Assembly (NCBI GenBank): GCA_016294075.1
Contig: JAEDCQ010000006.1
Span: forward strand, 1-64,000
Direction: 5' to 3'
DNA: 64,000 bases
Source: Lachnospiraceae bacterium
Lineage (GTDB): Bacteria; Bacillota; Clostridia; Lachnospirales; Lachnospiraceae
The notes under the pieces were generated by a model. That model did not search any database and was not told the DNA's origin. It was given only the letters and a program-made list of their open reading frames with translations. Shown in pieces: positions 52,277-62,445 of this stretch (the first letter of the stretch is position 1; each line of letters opens with the position of its first letter). A program made the position numbers and the translations under genes.

Positions 52277-52498
52277 CTACGGGGTATACCAAAGAAGAAA
52301 CACCTCTCCATACCCCACACAGCCACTGAGGGAACGAAAAAAAAAGCGTAATGTATCCTGCATCCATTTCCTCGTTTCCTTCTCTGATATTTCATCACTC
52401 TCTATTTTGGCATTTACATTATACTGAATCATCATAAAATCAATAAAGTCTTTCAAATTAAAGACATATTCCATTTCATAGATTGTCTGTTTCTCCAT
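52277..52498 (-). CDS. Small unknown protein, possibly a fragment
   Basis: A 73-residue protein: MEKQTIYEMEYVFNLKDFID, then FMMIQYNVNAKIESDEISEK, and an aromatic-rich C-terminus ending LLWYTP. GGAAG lies nine bases before the ATG. The first part looks like normal coding sequence; the last 20 residues run into a region with TACGGGGTA and may be an altered end. No family recognised. Confidence 0.4.
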   Translation of the reverse strand: MEKQTIYEMEYVFNLKDFIDFMMIQYNVNAKIESDEISEKETRKWMQDTLRFFFRSLSGCVGYGEVFLLWYTP

Positions 52499-52778
52499 AA
52501 GAAAATCTTCCGTCAAATCATTTTAGCTCCAGACCTTCTCATTTAATACATAATCGCAAGAACGTTTGTTCTCCTATTGTCAAAAGCAAAAAAGCACATT
52601 CAGATAGGCGATATATGCATCAAAGTGCACCCAACAGGGGTGTACAGTGCATCAAAGAACCCAAGAAAAAGAAAAGACGGGCAGCGACAAATGTCAAAGT
52701 CCGTCTTTTTCATATATTATTTGATTATCTTTCAATACCTAAAACAAATATAATACCATAAAATCAAGCAAATCAGCC
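52499..52778. other. Non-coding region before prfA's end
   Basis: Contains the word TGCATCAAAG twice (about 52617 and 52649) around a GTGCACCC/GGGTGTAC inverted pair, then the prfA terminator. No gene seen. Confidence 0.4.
52672..52709 (-). terminator. Terminator of prfA
   Basis: AAAAGACGG (52672-52680) pairs with CCGTCTTTT (52701-52709), with flanking A/T tracts. Confidence 0.7.
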
Positions 52779-53849
52779 TTATTCATTCATCTTCGCCAGC
52801 TTCGCTGCCTGGTCTGCTGCTATGCAGGCATCCACAATTTCCTGAATGTCACCATCCATGATTTTATCAAGTTTGTATAAGGTCAGATTGATTCTGTGGT
52901 CGGTCACGCGTCCCTGCGGGAAGTTGTAGGTACGGATTTTTTCGGAGCGGTCGCCGGTTCCGACCTGGCTCTTTCGAAGCTCTGCTTCCGCATCATGGGC
53001 CTTCTGCAGTTCTAAATCGTATAGCTTGGTACGAAGAAGTGCAAACGCTTTGGCACGGTTCTGAATCTGTGACTTTTCTGTCTGGCTGTAGATAACGATT
53101 CCGGTAGGAATGTGGGTTAAACGTACTGCGGAGTCCGTTGTGTTGACACACTGTCCACCGGCACCCGAAGAACGGCAGACATCGATACGGATGTCCTTTT
53201 CATCTATAACAACATCCACATCCTCTGCTTCCGGCATTACGGCTACGGTAATCGTAGAGGTGTGAATACGTCCGCCGGATTCTGTCTCCGGAACACGCTG
53301 TACACGATGTACACCGGATTCATATTTCATAATGGAATAAACACTTGGACCGGATAACATAAAGGTAACATTTTTCATACCGCCGATTCCGATTTCTTCC
53401 ATTTCAATCGTTTCTACCTTCCAGCGTCTGCTTTCTGCATAGTGCACATACATACGATAGATTTCTGCCGCAAATAAAGCTGCTTCGTCACCGCCTGCAC
53501 CGGCACGTATTTCCACGATAACGTTCTTATCATCGTTAGGGTCCTTCGGAAGTAAAAGAATCTTCATCTTGTTTTCCAATTCTTCCACACGTTCCTTTGC
53601 AGCAGTAAGCTCTTCCTTTAACATCTCTCTCATGTCTTCATCACTTTCTTCATCTAAAAGCAAAAGACTGTCTTCGATGTCCTGTTTGCACTGCTTATAC
53701 TCCTTATATGCTTCCACGATGGGAGTCAAATCACTCTGCTCCTTCATCAGTGCTGTAAAACGCTTTTGGTCACCCGTTACGGAAGGCTCACTGAGTTCAT
53801 TTAAAATTTCTTCAAATCGCTGTAATAAGTCTTCTAACTTGTCAAACAT
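52779..53849 (-). CDS. prfA: Peptide chain release factor 1
   Basis: A 356-residue class I release factor, normal length. The GGQ motif lies in [19 protein letters not shown]; the stop-codon-reading region has the RF1-type tripeptide context before [12 protein letters not shown]. It reads UAA and UAG. Start at 53849, preceded by GGAGG; the longer frame overlaps prmC. prmC, which methylates the GGQ glutamine, is just upstream and overlaps by eight bases. Confidence 0.98.
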   Translation of the reverse strand: MFDKLEDLLQRFEEILNELSEPSVTGDQKRFTALMKEQSDLTPIVEAYKEYKQCKQDIEDSLLLLDEESDEDMREMLKEELTAAKERVEELENKMKILLLPKDPNDDKNVIVEIRAGAGGDEAALFAAEIYRMYVHYAESRRWKVETIEMEEIGIGGMKNVTFMLSGPSVYSIMKYESGVHRVQRVPETESGGRIHTSTITVAVMPEAEDVDVVIDEKDIRIDVCRSSGAGGQCVNTTDSAVRLTHIPTGIVIYSQTEKSQIQNRAKAFALLRTKLYDLELQKAHDAEAELRKSQVGTGDRSEKIRTYNFPQGRVTDHRINLTLYKLDKIMDGDIQEIVDACIAADQAAKLAKMNE

Positions 53850-54690
53850 TTTTGTTTCCTCCAAACCATGTTCCAAATACAACCCGGTCAAGACCGGCAT
53901 AATCCTTTATAATCTGAATCTCACGGAAGCCCGTTTTATCCATCAGGGCTTTTACCGGTTGTCCCTGGTCGTATCCGATTTCAAAAAAGAGCATACCTCC
54001 GTTATTTAGAAATTCGGGACTTTTCCCAATTATTTTTCTGTAAAAGCACAACCCGTCTTCTTTTCCGTCCAATGCAAGAAGAGGCTCATGCCCCCGGACC
54101 TCCTCCATCAACGTAGGAATCACATCACTTCGGATATAGGGCGGATTGGATACAATAATATCAAAACATCCGCTTACCTTTTCAAACAAATCACTCTCTA
54201 TAAAAGAAGCTGTCAGACCTAAATTAGCACAGTTTTGTTTTGCAACTTCCAGAGCCTTTTGTGATATGTCCACACCGACACCGGTACAATCATTGGAATA
54301 ATGCAAAAGGCTTAACAGAATACAACCGCTTCCGGTACACATATCCAGAAGGGAAAATCCGTCATGAAGCTCTTTCATGACTTCTTCTACGAGAATTTCC
54401 GTATCAAAACGGGGAATCAACACATTTTCATTGACCATAAAATCAAGTCCCATAAAATTTTGAATCCCTGTAATATACTGCACGGGAATATGCTCACACC
54501 GTTTTATGAGAGCATCTGTAAATATCCGTGCCTCCATCTCAGCAAGTAATTCCTCTCCATGAAGCAGAATATCATTTAAATTCACATGGCAGATGCCGTC
54601 TAAAAGTAAAAGCGTATCACTCTTTGCCTCTTTTATACCGGCTTCTGTCAATCTCGTTATCCCCAATTCATAAGCATCTATACGATTCAT
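53842..54690 (-). CDS. prmC: Release factor glutamine N5-methyltransferase
   Basis: A 282-residue SAM-dependent methyltransferase. [35 protein letters not shown] opens the domain; [16 protein letters not shown] binds [17 protein letters not shown] holds the NPPY catalytic motif. It modifies the glutamine of GGQ in release factors. ATG at 54690; its start abuts the DUF1385 stop codon. Confidence 0.97.
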   Translation of the reverse strand: MNRIDAYELGITRLTEAGIKEAKSDTLLLLDGICHVNLNDILLHGEELLAEMEARIFTDALIKRCEHIPVQYITGIQNFMGLDFMVNENVLIPRFDTEILVEEVMKELHDGFSLLDMCTGSGCILLSLLHYSNDCTGVGVDISQKALEVAKQNCANLGLTASFIESDLFEKVSGCFDIIVSNPPYIRSDVIPTLMEEVRGHEPLLALDGKEDGLCFYRKIIGKSPEFLNNGGMLFFEIGYDQGQPVKALMDKTGFREIQIIKDYAGLDRVVFGTWFGGNKNV

Positions 54691-54691
54691 A

Positions 54692-55663
54692 TTATTCTTC
54701 ACCGTCTGTGTCGGTCTTATAATCAAAATTCTCGCCCAGAAAAGCACGCCAGTCAAATACAGCTTCGATAGACTTGATGGCCACTTCAATCATATCATCA
54801 TCCGGTTCCTTCGTTGTCAGCCTCTGCAACAATAAGCCCGGTGCGGAAATCAGCTTAACCAGCGGATTTTCACTTCTGCCGGCAAGTCGGATAATCTCAT
54901 AGGAAATACCTGCAATTGCCGGAATCAGAATAAGGCGCAGGCCTAAACGTAATGCAGGATTTTCTACCCTGATCAGAATAAACAATATTACGCTCACAAG
55001 CATAACAATTAATAAAAAGCTGGTGCCGCATCTTCTGTGAAGACGGGAAGAACGTCTGACATTATGCACATTTAAAACATGTCCATGCTCTAAACAGTTA
55101 ATGCATTTATGCTCTGCTCCATGGTACATATATACTCTCCTGATATCCTTCATCATCGAAATCCCGACTACATATAATAGGAAAATCAGAATACGGATTA
55201 GTCCTTCAATCAATGCAAGCAAAGAAGTATTTCTTACATATTTTTCAAAAAAAGAGGATAAATAATACGGAAGCAGCATAAAAACAGCCACGGCCAGAAT
55301 GATAGAAAACGCTACCGTAATCCCCATCATAACTTTCTCTGCTTTCGTGCCGAAGATTTTACCCATTATTTTATCGACTTTTGTCTCAGCGGCTTCTTCA
55401 TCCTCATAAAAGGAAGCTGAATACGTCAATGTACGCATTCCGAGAATCATGGAATCAATAAAATTAAATATACCGCGGATAAACGGCACTTTTTTTATTG
55501 CAATTCCATGCAAAACTCCATGATACTCCTCTGTATCAATTTCTATTTCGCCATCCGGCTTACGAACAGCAACGGCATATAAATCCTGATTTTTCATCAT
55601 AATGCCTTCTAATACTGCCTGACCGCCGATTCCGGATGCACAAAGCTTTTTTCTTCCTGCCAT
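54692..55663 (-). CDS. DUF1385 family membrane protein
   Basis: A 323-residue protein with four to five hydrophobic helices. GIGGQAVLEGIMMKNQD is the DUF1385 signature; MYHGAEHKCINCLEHG and SRLHRRCGTSFLL carry conserved Cys/His and are thought to bind metal. The function is unknown (related to YqhQ). GGAGTGA precedes the ATG at 55663. It is conserved beside prmC-prfA in Clostridia. Confidence 0.93.
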   Translation of the reverse strand: MAGRKKLCASGIGGQAVLEGIMMKNQDLYAVAVRKPDGEIEIDTEEYHGVLHGIAIKKVPFIRGIFNFIDSMILGMRTLTYSASFYEDEEAAETKVDKIMGKIFGTKAEKVMMGITVAFSIILAVAVFMLLPYYLSSFFEKYVRNTSLLALIEGLIRILIFLLYVVGISMMKDIRRVYMYHGAEHKCINCLEHGHVLNVHNVRRSSRLHRRCGTSFLLIVMLVSVILFILIRVENPALRLGLRLILIPAIAGISYEIIRLAGRSENPLVKLISAPGLLLQRLTTKEPDDDMIEVAIKSIEAVFDWRAFLGENFDYKTDTDGEE

Positions 55664-55719
55664 AAAATCACTCCTATACCAAACACCGGATTGCTTCACA
55701 AATCATCCATTCTAAAACG

Positions 55720-55748
55720 AAAGGTTGAGATATAAAACCTCAACCTTT
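55720..55748 (-). terminator. Terminator between rpmE and the DUF1385 gene
   Basis: AAAGGTTGAG (55720-55729) pairs with CTCAACCTTT (55739-55748), followed on the minus strand by CGTTTTAG. Transcription may pause or stop here, setting the DUF1385-prmC-prfA level below rpmE. Confidence 0.6.
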
Positions 55749-55757
55749 TGGTATGAC

Positions 55758-55964
55758 TTATTTGCTTGTAACACCATACTTCTTATTGAACTTATCAATA
55801 CGTCCGTCAGCTCTTGCAGTTTTCTGCTGGCCTGTGTAAAATGAATGACATTTTGAACAAACTTCTACGTGGATTTCAGGCTTTGTAGAACCTGTTACGA
55901 AAGTATTTCCGCAGTTACATGTTACTGTTGCCTGATAATATTCAGGATGGATTCCTTCTCTCAT
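55758..55964 (-). CDS. rpmE: 50S ribosomal protein L31 (zinc-binding form)
   Basis: A 68-residue protein. Four cysteines form a zinc ribbon: [11 protein letters not shown] and [15 protein letters not shown], i.e. the C+ type which binds zinc. AGAGG lies upstream of the ATG. It is located between rho and DUF1385, as in related genomes. Confidence 0.98.
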   Translation of the reverse strand: MREGIHPEYYQATVTCNCGNTFVTGSTKPEIHVEVCSKCHSFYTGQQKTARADGRIDKFNKKYGVTSK

Positions 55965-56125
55965 GATTTCACCTCTCTATAAAAATACGATTATTTTTGT
56001 TCTCATCCGCTACTGTTTATCCATAAACAGCTTGTTTATTGTAGCATAAGTAAGATATATTAGCAAGTATTTTTTACTTTTTCATTCTTTTTTTCTAAAA
56101 TAGTCTTATCATTCTAAAAAATTTT

Positions 56126-57427
56126 TTAAAAAAGTTTTATCTTTTTTGTCATCAACACAAATTCATCATTGGTTCTGGTACGGCTGAACATATCAATGAC
56201 CTTGTCCACGGCTTCTTCTGCCTTCATGCCGTTAAAGGCCTTACGAATGATATTAATGGATTCCAATTCTTCTTTGTTAAGAAGAAGGTCTTCCCTTCTG
56301 GTACCGGATTTCGGAATATCAATAGCCGGAAATACTCTCTTTTCAGACAATTTCCTATCAAGAACCATTTCCATATTACCGGTTCCTTTAAATTCCTCGT
56401 ATACAACATCATCCATCTTACTTCCCGTATCAACCAAAGCGGTTGCAAGAATGGTAAGACTGCCGCCCTCGCGCATGTTTCTGGCAGCACCAAAGAACTT
56501 CTTCGGCATATGTAAAGCCGCAGGGTCGAGACCTCCCGATAATGTACGCCCGCTTGGCGGAACCGTAAGGTTATACGCCCTTGTCAGTCGCGTGATGCTA
56601 TCCAACAAAATCATAACATCCTTTTTATGCTCTACAAGACGTTTTGCACGCTCCATTACCATTTCAGAGACACGTTTATGATGCTCCGGAAGCTCATCAA
56701 AGGTGGAATAAATAACCTCTACGTTAGGCCCTTCAATTGCCTCGCGGATATCCGTAACTTCTTCCGGTCTTTCATCAATCAAAAGAATAATCAGATGAAT
56801 ATCAGGATTATTCTTTTTAACAGACTTCGCTACCTCTTTTAATAAGGTAGTCTTTCCAGCCTTTGGCGGAGATACAATCATACCTCTCTGGCCTTTCCCG
56901 ACAGGGCTCATCAAATCCATAATTCTCATTGCAACGGAACAACCCGGTGTTTCCAGACGAATTCTTTCATCAGGGAAAATCGGTGTCATATCTTCAAAAT
57001 TACATCTTCTGGATGCCTCATCAGGGCTATATCCGTTAATTGTCTTAACAAATAAAAGGGCACTGAACTTCTCAGCCTGCGTCTTTATTCTGGTATTACC
57101 GGAAATAATATCGCCCGTCTTCATATTAAAACGGCGAATCTGGCTGGGTGCCACATAAACATCATTTTCACCCGGAAGATAATTCGCAGAACGGATAAAA
57201 CCAAACCCGTCCGGCATAACCTCCAGAATACCGGATGCAACAATACCGCTGTCCAATTCGGAAAGAACTGCTTCTTTCTCTTCCTTTTGTTTTTTCTCCT
57301 GTTCATCAAGTGCAAGCATTGCTTCCACTACCTCATTCTTTTTCATGGTCGATACACCACGAATTCCTCTTGACTTTGCAATTTCCCGTAAATCTGCTAC
57401 TGCCAAAGACTCATACTTTTCTCTCAT
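56126..57427 (-). CDS. rho: Transcription termination factor Rho
   Basis: A 433-residue helicase. An N-terminal SAP-like helix-loop part (ADLREIAKSRGIRGVSTMKKNEV) is followed by the RNA-binding CSD (GILEVMPDGFGFIRSANYLPGENDVYVAPSQIRRF) and the ATPase core with Walker A GMIVSPPKAGKTTL, Walker B DVMILLDSITRLTRAYN and the Q/R loops. It terminates untranslated transcripts. The linker is short, without the long insertion of many Clostridia. Confidence 0.98.
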   Translation of the reverse strand: MREKYESLAVADLREIAKSRGIRGVSTMKKNEVVEAMLALDEQEKKQKEEKEAVLSELDSGIVASGILEVMPDGFGFIRSANYLPGENDVYVAPSQIRRFNMKTGDIISGNTRIKTQAEKFSALLFVKTINGYSPDEASRRCNFEDMTPIFPDERIRLETPGCSVAMRIMDLMSPVGKGQRGMIVSPPKAGKTTLLKEVAKSVKKNNPDIHLIILLIDERPEEVTDIREAIEGPNVEVIYSTFDELPEHHKRVSEMVMERAKRLVEHKKDVMILLDSITRLTRAYNLTVPPSGRTLSGGLDPAALHMPKKFFGAARNMREGGSLTILATALVDTGSKMDDVVYEEFKGTGNMEMVLDRKLSEKRVFPAIDIPKSGTRREDLLLNKEELESINIIRKAFNGMKAEEAVDKVIDMFSRTRTNDEFVLMTKKIKLF

Positions 57428-57708
57428 TTAATTACCTCTATACATTTCTTTCTAACCTGGGAATTTCCCCCGAATACAACCGGGGAACATAGATACGACC
57501 GACTTCTCTGAAAGGTATATTTTTAATATATTGTAGTATACACCATTTTCTTTCAAATAGGAAGTTTTTTTTATTTTCTCTTGCAGTGAAAATAGGATTA
57601 TACTATGATATTGATGAATATGGCACTTCACGGATGGGGTTTTCCGACCATGAACGTGCGTATTTCAGTTAAATTTTATACATTAACTATAAGAAAGAAG
57701 GCACATAT
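57428..57708. other. Divergent control region between rho and the malic enzyme gene
   Basis: About 280 bases, AT-rich in the middle (57540-57580). I see no RNA gene. Probable start points for both genes, but I do not mark boxes as none is clear. Confidence 0.4.
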
Positions 57709-58863
57709 ATGACAACCGGAGAAAAAGCACTCGCATTACACAAAGAATGGAATGGTAAATTGGAGACAGTTTCCAAATCCCCCGTTAAAAGCAGAGAGGA
57801 CTTATCTCTTGCTTATACCCCGGGCGTAGCAGAGCCATGCAAGGTAATCGCCGAGGACAAAGAAGCTGCTTACACCTATACAATGAAAGCAAATACAGTT
57901 GCGGTCGTATCAGACGGAAGTGCTGTTTTGGGCTTAGGCAATATCGGCCCCTATGCTGCAATGCCTGTTATGGAAGGAAAAGCGGTTTTATTTAAAGAAT
58001 TCGGCAATGTCAATGCCGTCCCGATTTGCCTGGATACACAGGACACAGAAGAAATTATAAAAGCGGTTACTTACCTTGCTCCGGGCTTTGGCGGTATCAA
58101 TCTGGAGGATATTTCTGCTCCCCGCTGTTTTGAAATAGAGGAACGTTTAAAGGAGATATTAGATATTCCCGTTTTCCATGATGACCAGCACGGAACGGCT
58201 ATTGTGGTATTGGCAGGTATTATCAACGCACTGAAAGTTGTTAATAAAAAGAAAGAGGACTGTAAGGTTGTTGTAAACGGTGCAGGAAGTGCCGGCGTTG
58301 CCATTACCAGACTATTGCTGACATATGGTTTTACAAACATTATCATGTGTGATAAAGTCGGTATTCTTTCCAAAAATACGGATGGACTCAATTGGATGCA
58401 GGAAAAAATGGTACAGGTTACCAATCCGAATAACGAAACAGGTTCCCTTGCGGATGCTTTGGTAAATGCTGATATTTTTGTCGGCGTATCTGCACCCGGT
58501 ATTGTAACAAAGGAAATGGTTGCTTCCATGAATAAGGATTCCATTCTGTTTGCGATGGCAAATCCCGTTCCGGAAATAATGCCTGACCTTGCAAAAGAGG
58601 CCGGTGCAAGAGTTGTCGGAACCGGACGCTCCGATTTCCCGAATCAGGTTAATAATGTTGTGGCATTTCCGGGTATTTTCAAAGGAGCTTTGGAAGGCAG
58701 AGCCAGACAGATTACCGAGGAGATGAAGCTTGCCGCAGCAAATGCAATTGCCTCTTTGGTTCCTGAGGAAGAATTAAGTGATGACAATATCATGCCGCAG
58801 GCATTTGATCCACGTGTTGCCGAAGTAGTGGCAAATGCGGTAAAAGCCAATATCAGAAAGTAG
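57709..58863 (+). CDS. NAD(P)-dependent malic enzyme
   Basis: A 384-residue short-type malic enzyme that oxidatively decarboxylates malate to pyruvate. LAYTPGVAEPCKVI with the catalytic Tyr, MEGKAVLFKEFGNVNAVPICLDT with a Lys, INLEDISAPRCFEIE and PVFHDDQHGTAIVVLAG for the metal, then the NAD-binding VVNGAGSAGVAITRLL. AAGAAGG precedes the ATG. First gene of a three-gene plus-strand cluster. Confidence 0.96.
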   Translation: MTTGEKALALHKEWNGKLETVSKSPVKSREDLSLAYTPGVAEPCKVIAEDKEAAYTYTMKANTVAVVSDGSAVLGLGNIGPYAAMPVMEGKAVLFKEFGNVNAVPICLDTQDTEEIIKAVTYLAPGFGGINLEDISAPRCFEIEERLKEILDIPVFHDDQHGTAIVVLAGIINALKVVNKKKEDCKVVVNGAGSAGVAITRLLLTYGFTNIIMCDKVGILSKNTDGLNWMQEKMVQVTNPNNETGSLADALVNADIFVGVSAPGIVTKEMVASMNKDSILFAMANPVPEIMPDLAKEAGARVVGTGRSDFPNQVNNVVAFPGIFKGALEGRARQITEEMKLAAANAIASLVPEEELSDDNIMPQAFDPRVAEVVANAVKANIRK

Positions 58864-58866
58864 TCT

Positions 58867-59892
58867 ATGAATATAAACAATCCGTTATGGGGAGATAAGC
58901 CATACTACTCTTTAAATGAATATTGTAAAGCCAATTATCATGAAAAGCTCTACAAAATCGCATTAGACGCAGGTTTTACCTGTCCCAACAGAGACGGCAC
59001 CCTCGACACACGGGGGTGCATTTTCTGTAGTGCGGGAGGAAGCGGCGAGTTTGCTGTAAAGACACTTGATAAGGCATCTGTTATGTCATCCGAAAAGACA
59101 GTTAAAGAACAAGAAACGATTTTACCATCGAAAAGTGTTGATGAGCAAATCAAAGAAGCACTCTCTGTTTTTGGAAATAAAAAAACAGGCAGCCGGTACA
59201 TTGCATATTTTCAAGCCTACACAAACACATATGCACCTGTATCGTATCTTAAACAGATATATACACAGGCACTCTCCCATCCGGATATAGCAGGTATTTC
59301 CGTCGCAACAAGACCGGACTGCCTGTCGGATGAGTGCATTTTCCTTCTTACAGACTTAAAACAGCGTTATCCGGACAAGTTTATATGGATAGAGCTGGGA
59401 TTACAGACCATGCATGATACCACCGCAGTTTTTATCCGCCGAGGATACCCATTATCCGTATTTGAGCAGGCGATGGAAAAGCTTACCGCATGCGGGATTG
59501 AGGTTATCATACATGTTATTCTGGGTCTTCCCGGCGAAACTGATGATATGCAATACGAAACGATTTCTTATCTGAACCGGTTCCGTCCGTTCGGAATCAA
59601 ACTGCAATTACTGCATATTTTGAAAGAAACCGATTTAGCTGAATATTATCTGAACGACTCCAATACATTCCACCCGCTTACAAAGGAGCATTATTTAAAT
59701 CTCCTGATTGGATGCATAGAACGATTAGCTCCGGATATCGTAATTCACCGTCTTACCGGTGACGGTCCGAAGCAGCAGTTGATTGCCCCTCTTTGGAGCC
59801 TTAATAAAAAGGATGTACTCAATACACTTCATAAACAGATGAGGGAGCAGCATTCCTTTCAGGGTAAGCTATATTTTGACCATAATAAATAA
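58867..59892 (+). CDS. TIGR01212 family radical SAM protein (YhcC-like)
   Basis: A 341-residue radical SAM enzyme. The cluster-binding part reads FTCPNRDGTLDTRGCIFCSAGGSGEF (Cys residues in CPNRDG...GCIFC, CX2C end). Further blocks: YIAYFQAYTNTYAP, IAGISVATRPDCLSD, WIELGLQTMHDTTA, EVIIHVILGLPGE. The family resembles YhcC/Elp3-like enzymes but its reaction is unproven. The gene begins three bases after the malic enzyme stop. Confidence 0.94.
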   Translation: MNINNPLWGDKPYYSLNEYCKANYHEKLYKIALDAGFTCPNRDGTLDTRGCIFCSAGGSGEFAVKTLDKASVMSSEKTVKEQETILPSKSVDEQIKEALSVFGNKKTGSRYIAYFQAYTNTYAPVSYLKQIYTQALSHPDIAGISVATRPDCLSDECIFLLTDLKQRYPDKFIWIELGLQTMHDTTAVFIRRGYPLSVFEQAMEKLTACGIEVIIHVILGLPGETDDMQYETISYLNRFRPFGIKLQLLHILKETDLAEYYLNDSNTFHPLTKEHYLNLLIGCIERLAPDIVIHRLTGDGPKQQLIAPLWSLNKKDVLNTLHKQMREQHSFQGKLYFDHNK

Positions 59893-59905
59893 AAGGAAGA
59901 TATAT

Positions 59906-60421
59906 ATGCAGCAGGAAACATTTACATTATATAAACTGATTGTTCTTTATATGCTGGATCAGATTTCCGTTCCTTTAGGGAAATCCACGATAAATGATTT
60001 TATTCTGGATAAAGGCTATACCAATTATCTGACCTTGCAGCAGGCAATCGGCGAATTAATTGACAATCAATTGGTTTCACACAAAAAAGAAGCAAACCGA
60101 ATTCTTTTATCCATTACAAAAGAAGGCAGTGACACTGTAAAATTCTTTGAAAACAGAATAAGTGATGCCATAAAAGAGGAAGTCAGACAATTTCTTCTTA
60201 CAAACAATAACCGGCTGAAAAACGATTATTCACTTGCCTCCAATTATTACAAGTCGGTAAGCGGCGAATATGAAGCCCAGCTTATTGCAAAAGAAAAGGA
60301 TATACTGCTGATGGATTTGCGTATATCCGTTCCCACTGAAGAAATTGCAGAAGATGTCTGCCTGAATTGGAAAAAAAGAAGCGAAGAAATATACCAGATG
60401 CTGACGCAGATGTTATTTTAA
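59906..60421 (+). CDS. DUF4364 family protein
   Basis: A 171-residue protein. The N-terminal ~70 residues look like a winged helix (YKLIVLYMLDQISVPLGKSTINDFILD; YLTLQQAIGELIDNQLVS); the rest is helical with strands (ANRILLSITKEGSDTVKFF). The family is common in Lachnospiraceae and related Clostridia and is probably a regulator. AAAGGAAG precedes the ATG. Last gene of the cluster; its stop overlaps the flank of rarA, which comes from the other side. Confidence 0.9.
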   Translation: MQQETFTLYKLIVLYMLDQISVPLGKSTINDFILDKGYTNYLTLQQAIGELIDNQLVSHKKEANRILLSITKEGSDTVKFFENRISDAIKEEVRQFLLTNNNRLKNDYSLASNYYKSVSGEYEAQLIAKEKDILLMDLRISVPTEEIAEDVCLNWKKRSEEIYQMLTQMLF

Positions 60422-60426
60422 AACAT

Positions 60427-61755
60427 CTACTCCTCCGCTTCCTTTCTGATTCGTTTCATATGTTCCCGTATCTTAACCTCATAGCCGTTTCCTGTCGGAC
60501 GGTAAAATTCCCTGCCGGTTAATTCATACGGAAGATACTGCTGTTTCACGTAATGATTTTTATAATCATGGGCATATTTGTAACCCACACCATGCCCCAA
60601 TTTTGCAGAACCCTTGTAATGTGCATCCTGCAGATGAGTCGGAACCGGCAGATTTCCTGTCTGTTTCACGGTATCCAATGCTTCAAATATGGCATTACAT
60701 GCCGCATTACTCTTTGGAGCTGTCGCAATATAGCTGACCGCCTGGGATAGAATAATCTGGGCCTCCGGCATACCTACACGTTCCACCGCAAGAGAAGCAT
60801 TGACCGCCACACTAAGTGCCATCGGGTCTGCATTGCCCACATCTTCAGCGGCACAAATCATAATACGTCTTGCTATAAATGTAACACTTTCTCCCGCACA
60901 TAACATCTTTGCCAGATAATACAGTGCTGCATCCGGGTCTGAGCCGCGCATGCTTTTAATAAATGCGGAAACCGTATCATAGTGATTATCCCCCGATTTA
61001 TCATAGCGAATAGCACGCTTCTGAATACACTCCTCTATAACAGGAAGTGTAATCACTATTTTTCCATCCTCATTGCGTCCCGTTGTCATAACCGCAAGTT
61101 CAATTGCATTCAGAGCATGTCTTGCATCTCCGCCCGCAATATCGGCAAGTGCATCTAATGCATCCTCCTCTATTACAGCATCAAATGCTCCCATTCCGCG
61201 TTCTTTATCAGAAAGGGCCCGACGCACCAATACCTTTATATCCTCCGGTTCTAACGGTTTTAGCTCAAAAATCATGGAGCGTGACAAAAGAGCACCGTTT
61301 ACTTCAAAATAGGGATTTTCCGTTGTTGCTCCAATAATTATAATCGTACCGTCCTCAACAAAGGGAAGAAGGTAATCCTGCTGCCCTTTGTTGAATCTGT
61401 GTATCTCATCAATAAACAATATGGTACGTTTATTATACATTCCCTGTAACTCACTTGCACGTGAGACAACCTCTTCCATATCCTTTTTTCCGGCAACCGT
61501 TGCATTAAGCTGCATAAATTCGGAGCTCGTTGTTCCCGCAATGACCTTTGCCAATGTGGTTTTTCCGGTTCCGGGCGGGCCGTAAAAAATAATGGAACTG
61601 ATCTTATCCGCTTTAATCGCACGATAAAGCAGTTTGTCTTTCCCTAAAATATGCTGTTGCCCCACCACCTCATCAATGACACGAGGCCTGAGCCTTGCTG
61701 CCAGTGGTGCTTCTTTTTCCTTTTTCACACCGCTCATATATTCAAATAAATCCAT
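60427..61755 (-). CDS. rarA: Replication-associated recombination protein A (RarA/MgsA)
   Basis: A 442-residue AAA+ ATPase. LAARLRPRVIDEVVGQQHIL; Walker A FYGPPGTGKTTLAKV; Walker B TILFIDEIHRFNKGQQD; sensor IIIGATTENPYFEVNGALLSR. The C-terminal MgsA_C domain includes MRGSDPDAALYYLAKML and AACNAIFEALDTVK. It acts at stalled replication forks. ATG at 61755 has GAGGAT just before; a longer frame to 61794 has no site. Confidence 0.97.
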   Translation of the reverse strand: MDLFEYMSGVKKEKEAPLAARLRPRVIDEVVGQQHILGKDKLLYRAIKADKISSIIFYGPPGTGKTTLAKVIAGTTSSEFMQLNATVAGKKDMEEVVSRASELQGMYNKRTILFIDEIHRFNKGQQDYLLPFVEDGTIIIIGATTENPYFEVNGALLSRSMIFELKPLEPEDIKVLVRRALSDKERGMGAFDAVIEEDALDALADIAGGDARHALNAIELAVMTTGRNEDGKIVITLPVIEECIQKRAIRYDKSGDNHYDTVSAFIKSMRGSDPDAALYYLAKMLCAGESVTFIARRIMICAAEDVGNADPMALSVAVNASLAVERVGMPEAQIILSQAVSYIATAPKSNAACNAIFEALDTVKQTGNLPVPTHLQDAHYKGSAKLGHGVGYKYAHDYKNHYVKQQYLPYELTGREFYRPTGNGYEVKIREHMKRIRKEAEE

Positions 61756-61769
61756 ATCCTCAAAGCCTT

Positions 61770-62337
61770 TTACTGAATTTCTATCAGGATGCATTCTGCA
61801 AGTCCGTCACGGATTTTTGCTGCATTTACACCGCTTACTTCTCCCGCTGTTTCTTCTGTACTTCCATCCTTAAATGTAATTGTAATTTTTCCGACAGAGT
61901 AAGCACCCGGTATATAATCCTTTTTTTCAGAGAAAAGATAGGTAACCGGAGTATTTCCCAAGAAACTTGCTTCAACCCTTCCGTCTTCCGGAATCAGATA
62001 GGAAGGAAGAAACGGCTGCAGTCATACAGCTCTTTTCCTGTTCATTTGTAAAACGTTGTGATTCTGCTTTGGCGGATGCACCCGTCGCGGAATAAAAGCT
62101 TCCGTCCTCCATAATACACCAAAAATTTCTGCTGACCTTTGACTCCATCAAATCCTCAGCACTTGCAGGCTGCATAAGAAAGGCATTCTGATTGACTTTC
62201 AAATCGCCTCCGAGTGTAGGTGTTACGGCTCCCTTTAAACCATTTTCACCTGCCACCGGGAAATAAAGATATCCTGTGTTTTCGGGACATTCTAAAGTAA
62301 ATGTACCCTTACGATTGAGAAACGTATAACCACTCAT
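61770..62337 (-). pseudogene. Remnant of a GH94-like (cellobiose phosphorylase-type) gene
   Basis: A good GGGAGG site and ATG at 62337 start ENTGYLYFPVAGENGLKGAV, then TPTLGGDLKVNQNAF, VSRNFWCIMEDGSFYSATGAS: the N-terminal domain of GH94/glycosyltransferase-36 proteins. After MTAAVSSFL a frame change leads into SYLIPEDGRVEASFLGNTPV ... GAYSVGKITITFKDGSTEE ... AAKIRDGLAECILIEIQ and a stop. This looks like the original C-terminus, so some hundreds of residues including the catalytic domain are missing. Dead. Confidence 0.65.
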
Positions 62338-62393
62338 TGTTTTTCCTCCCACATCTGGTTTTTTTAGTTTCTTTCCCTGGATCATTTCACAGA

Positions 62394-62435
62394 ATTTTCT
62401 TTTACCCTTTTTTCTTTTACCCTTTTTTTCTTTTC
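62394..62435. repeat. Short tandem repeat TTTTCTTTTACCC
   Basis: About 2.5 to 3 copies of TTTTCTTTTACCC(T), in the gap between the GH94 remnant and ktrA. Simple slippage-type repeat. Confidence 0.6.
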
Positions 62436-62445
62436 CCTGTTTCCG

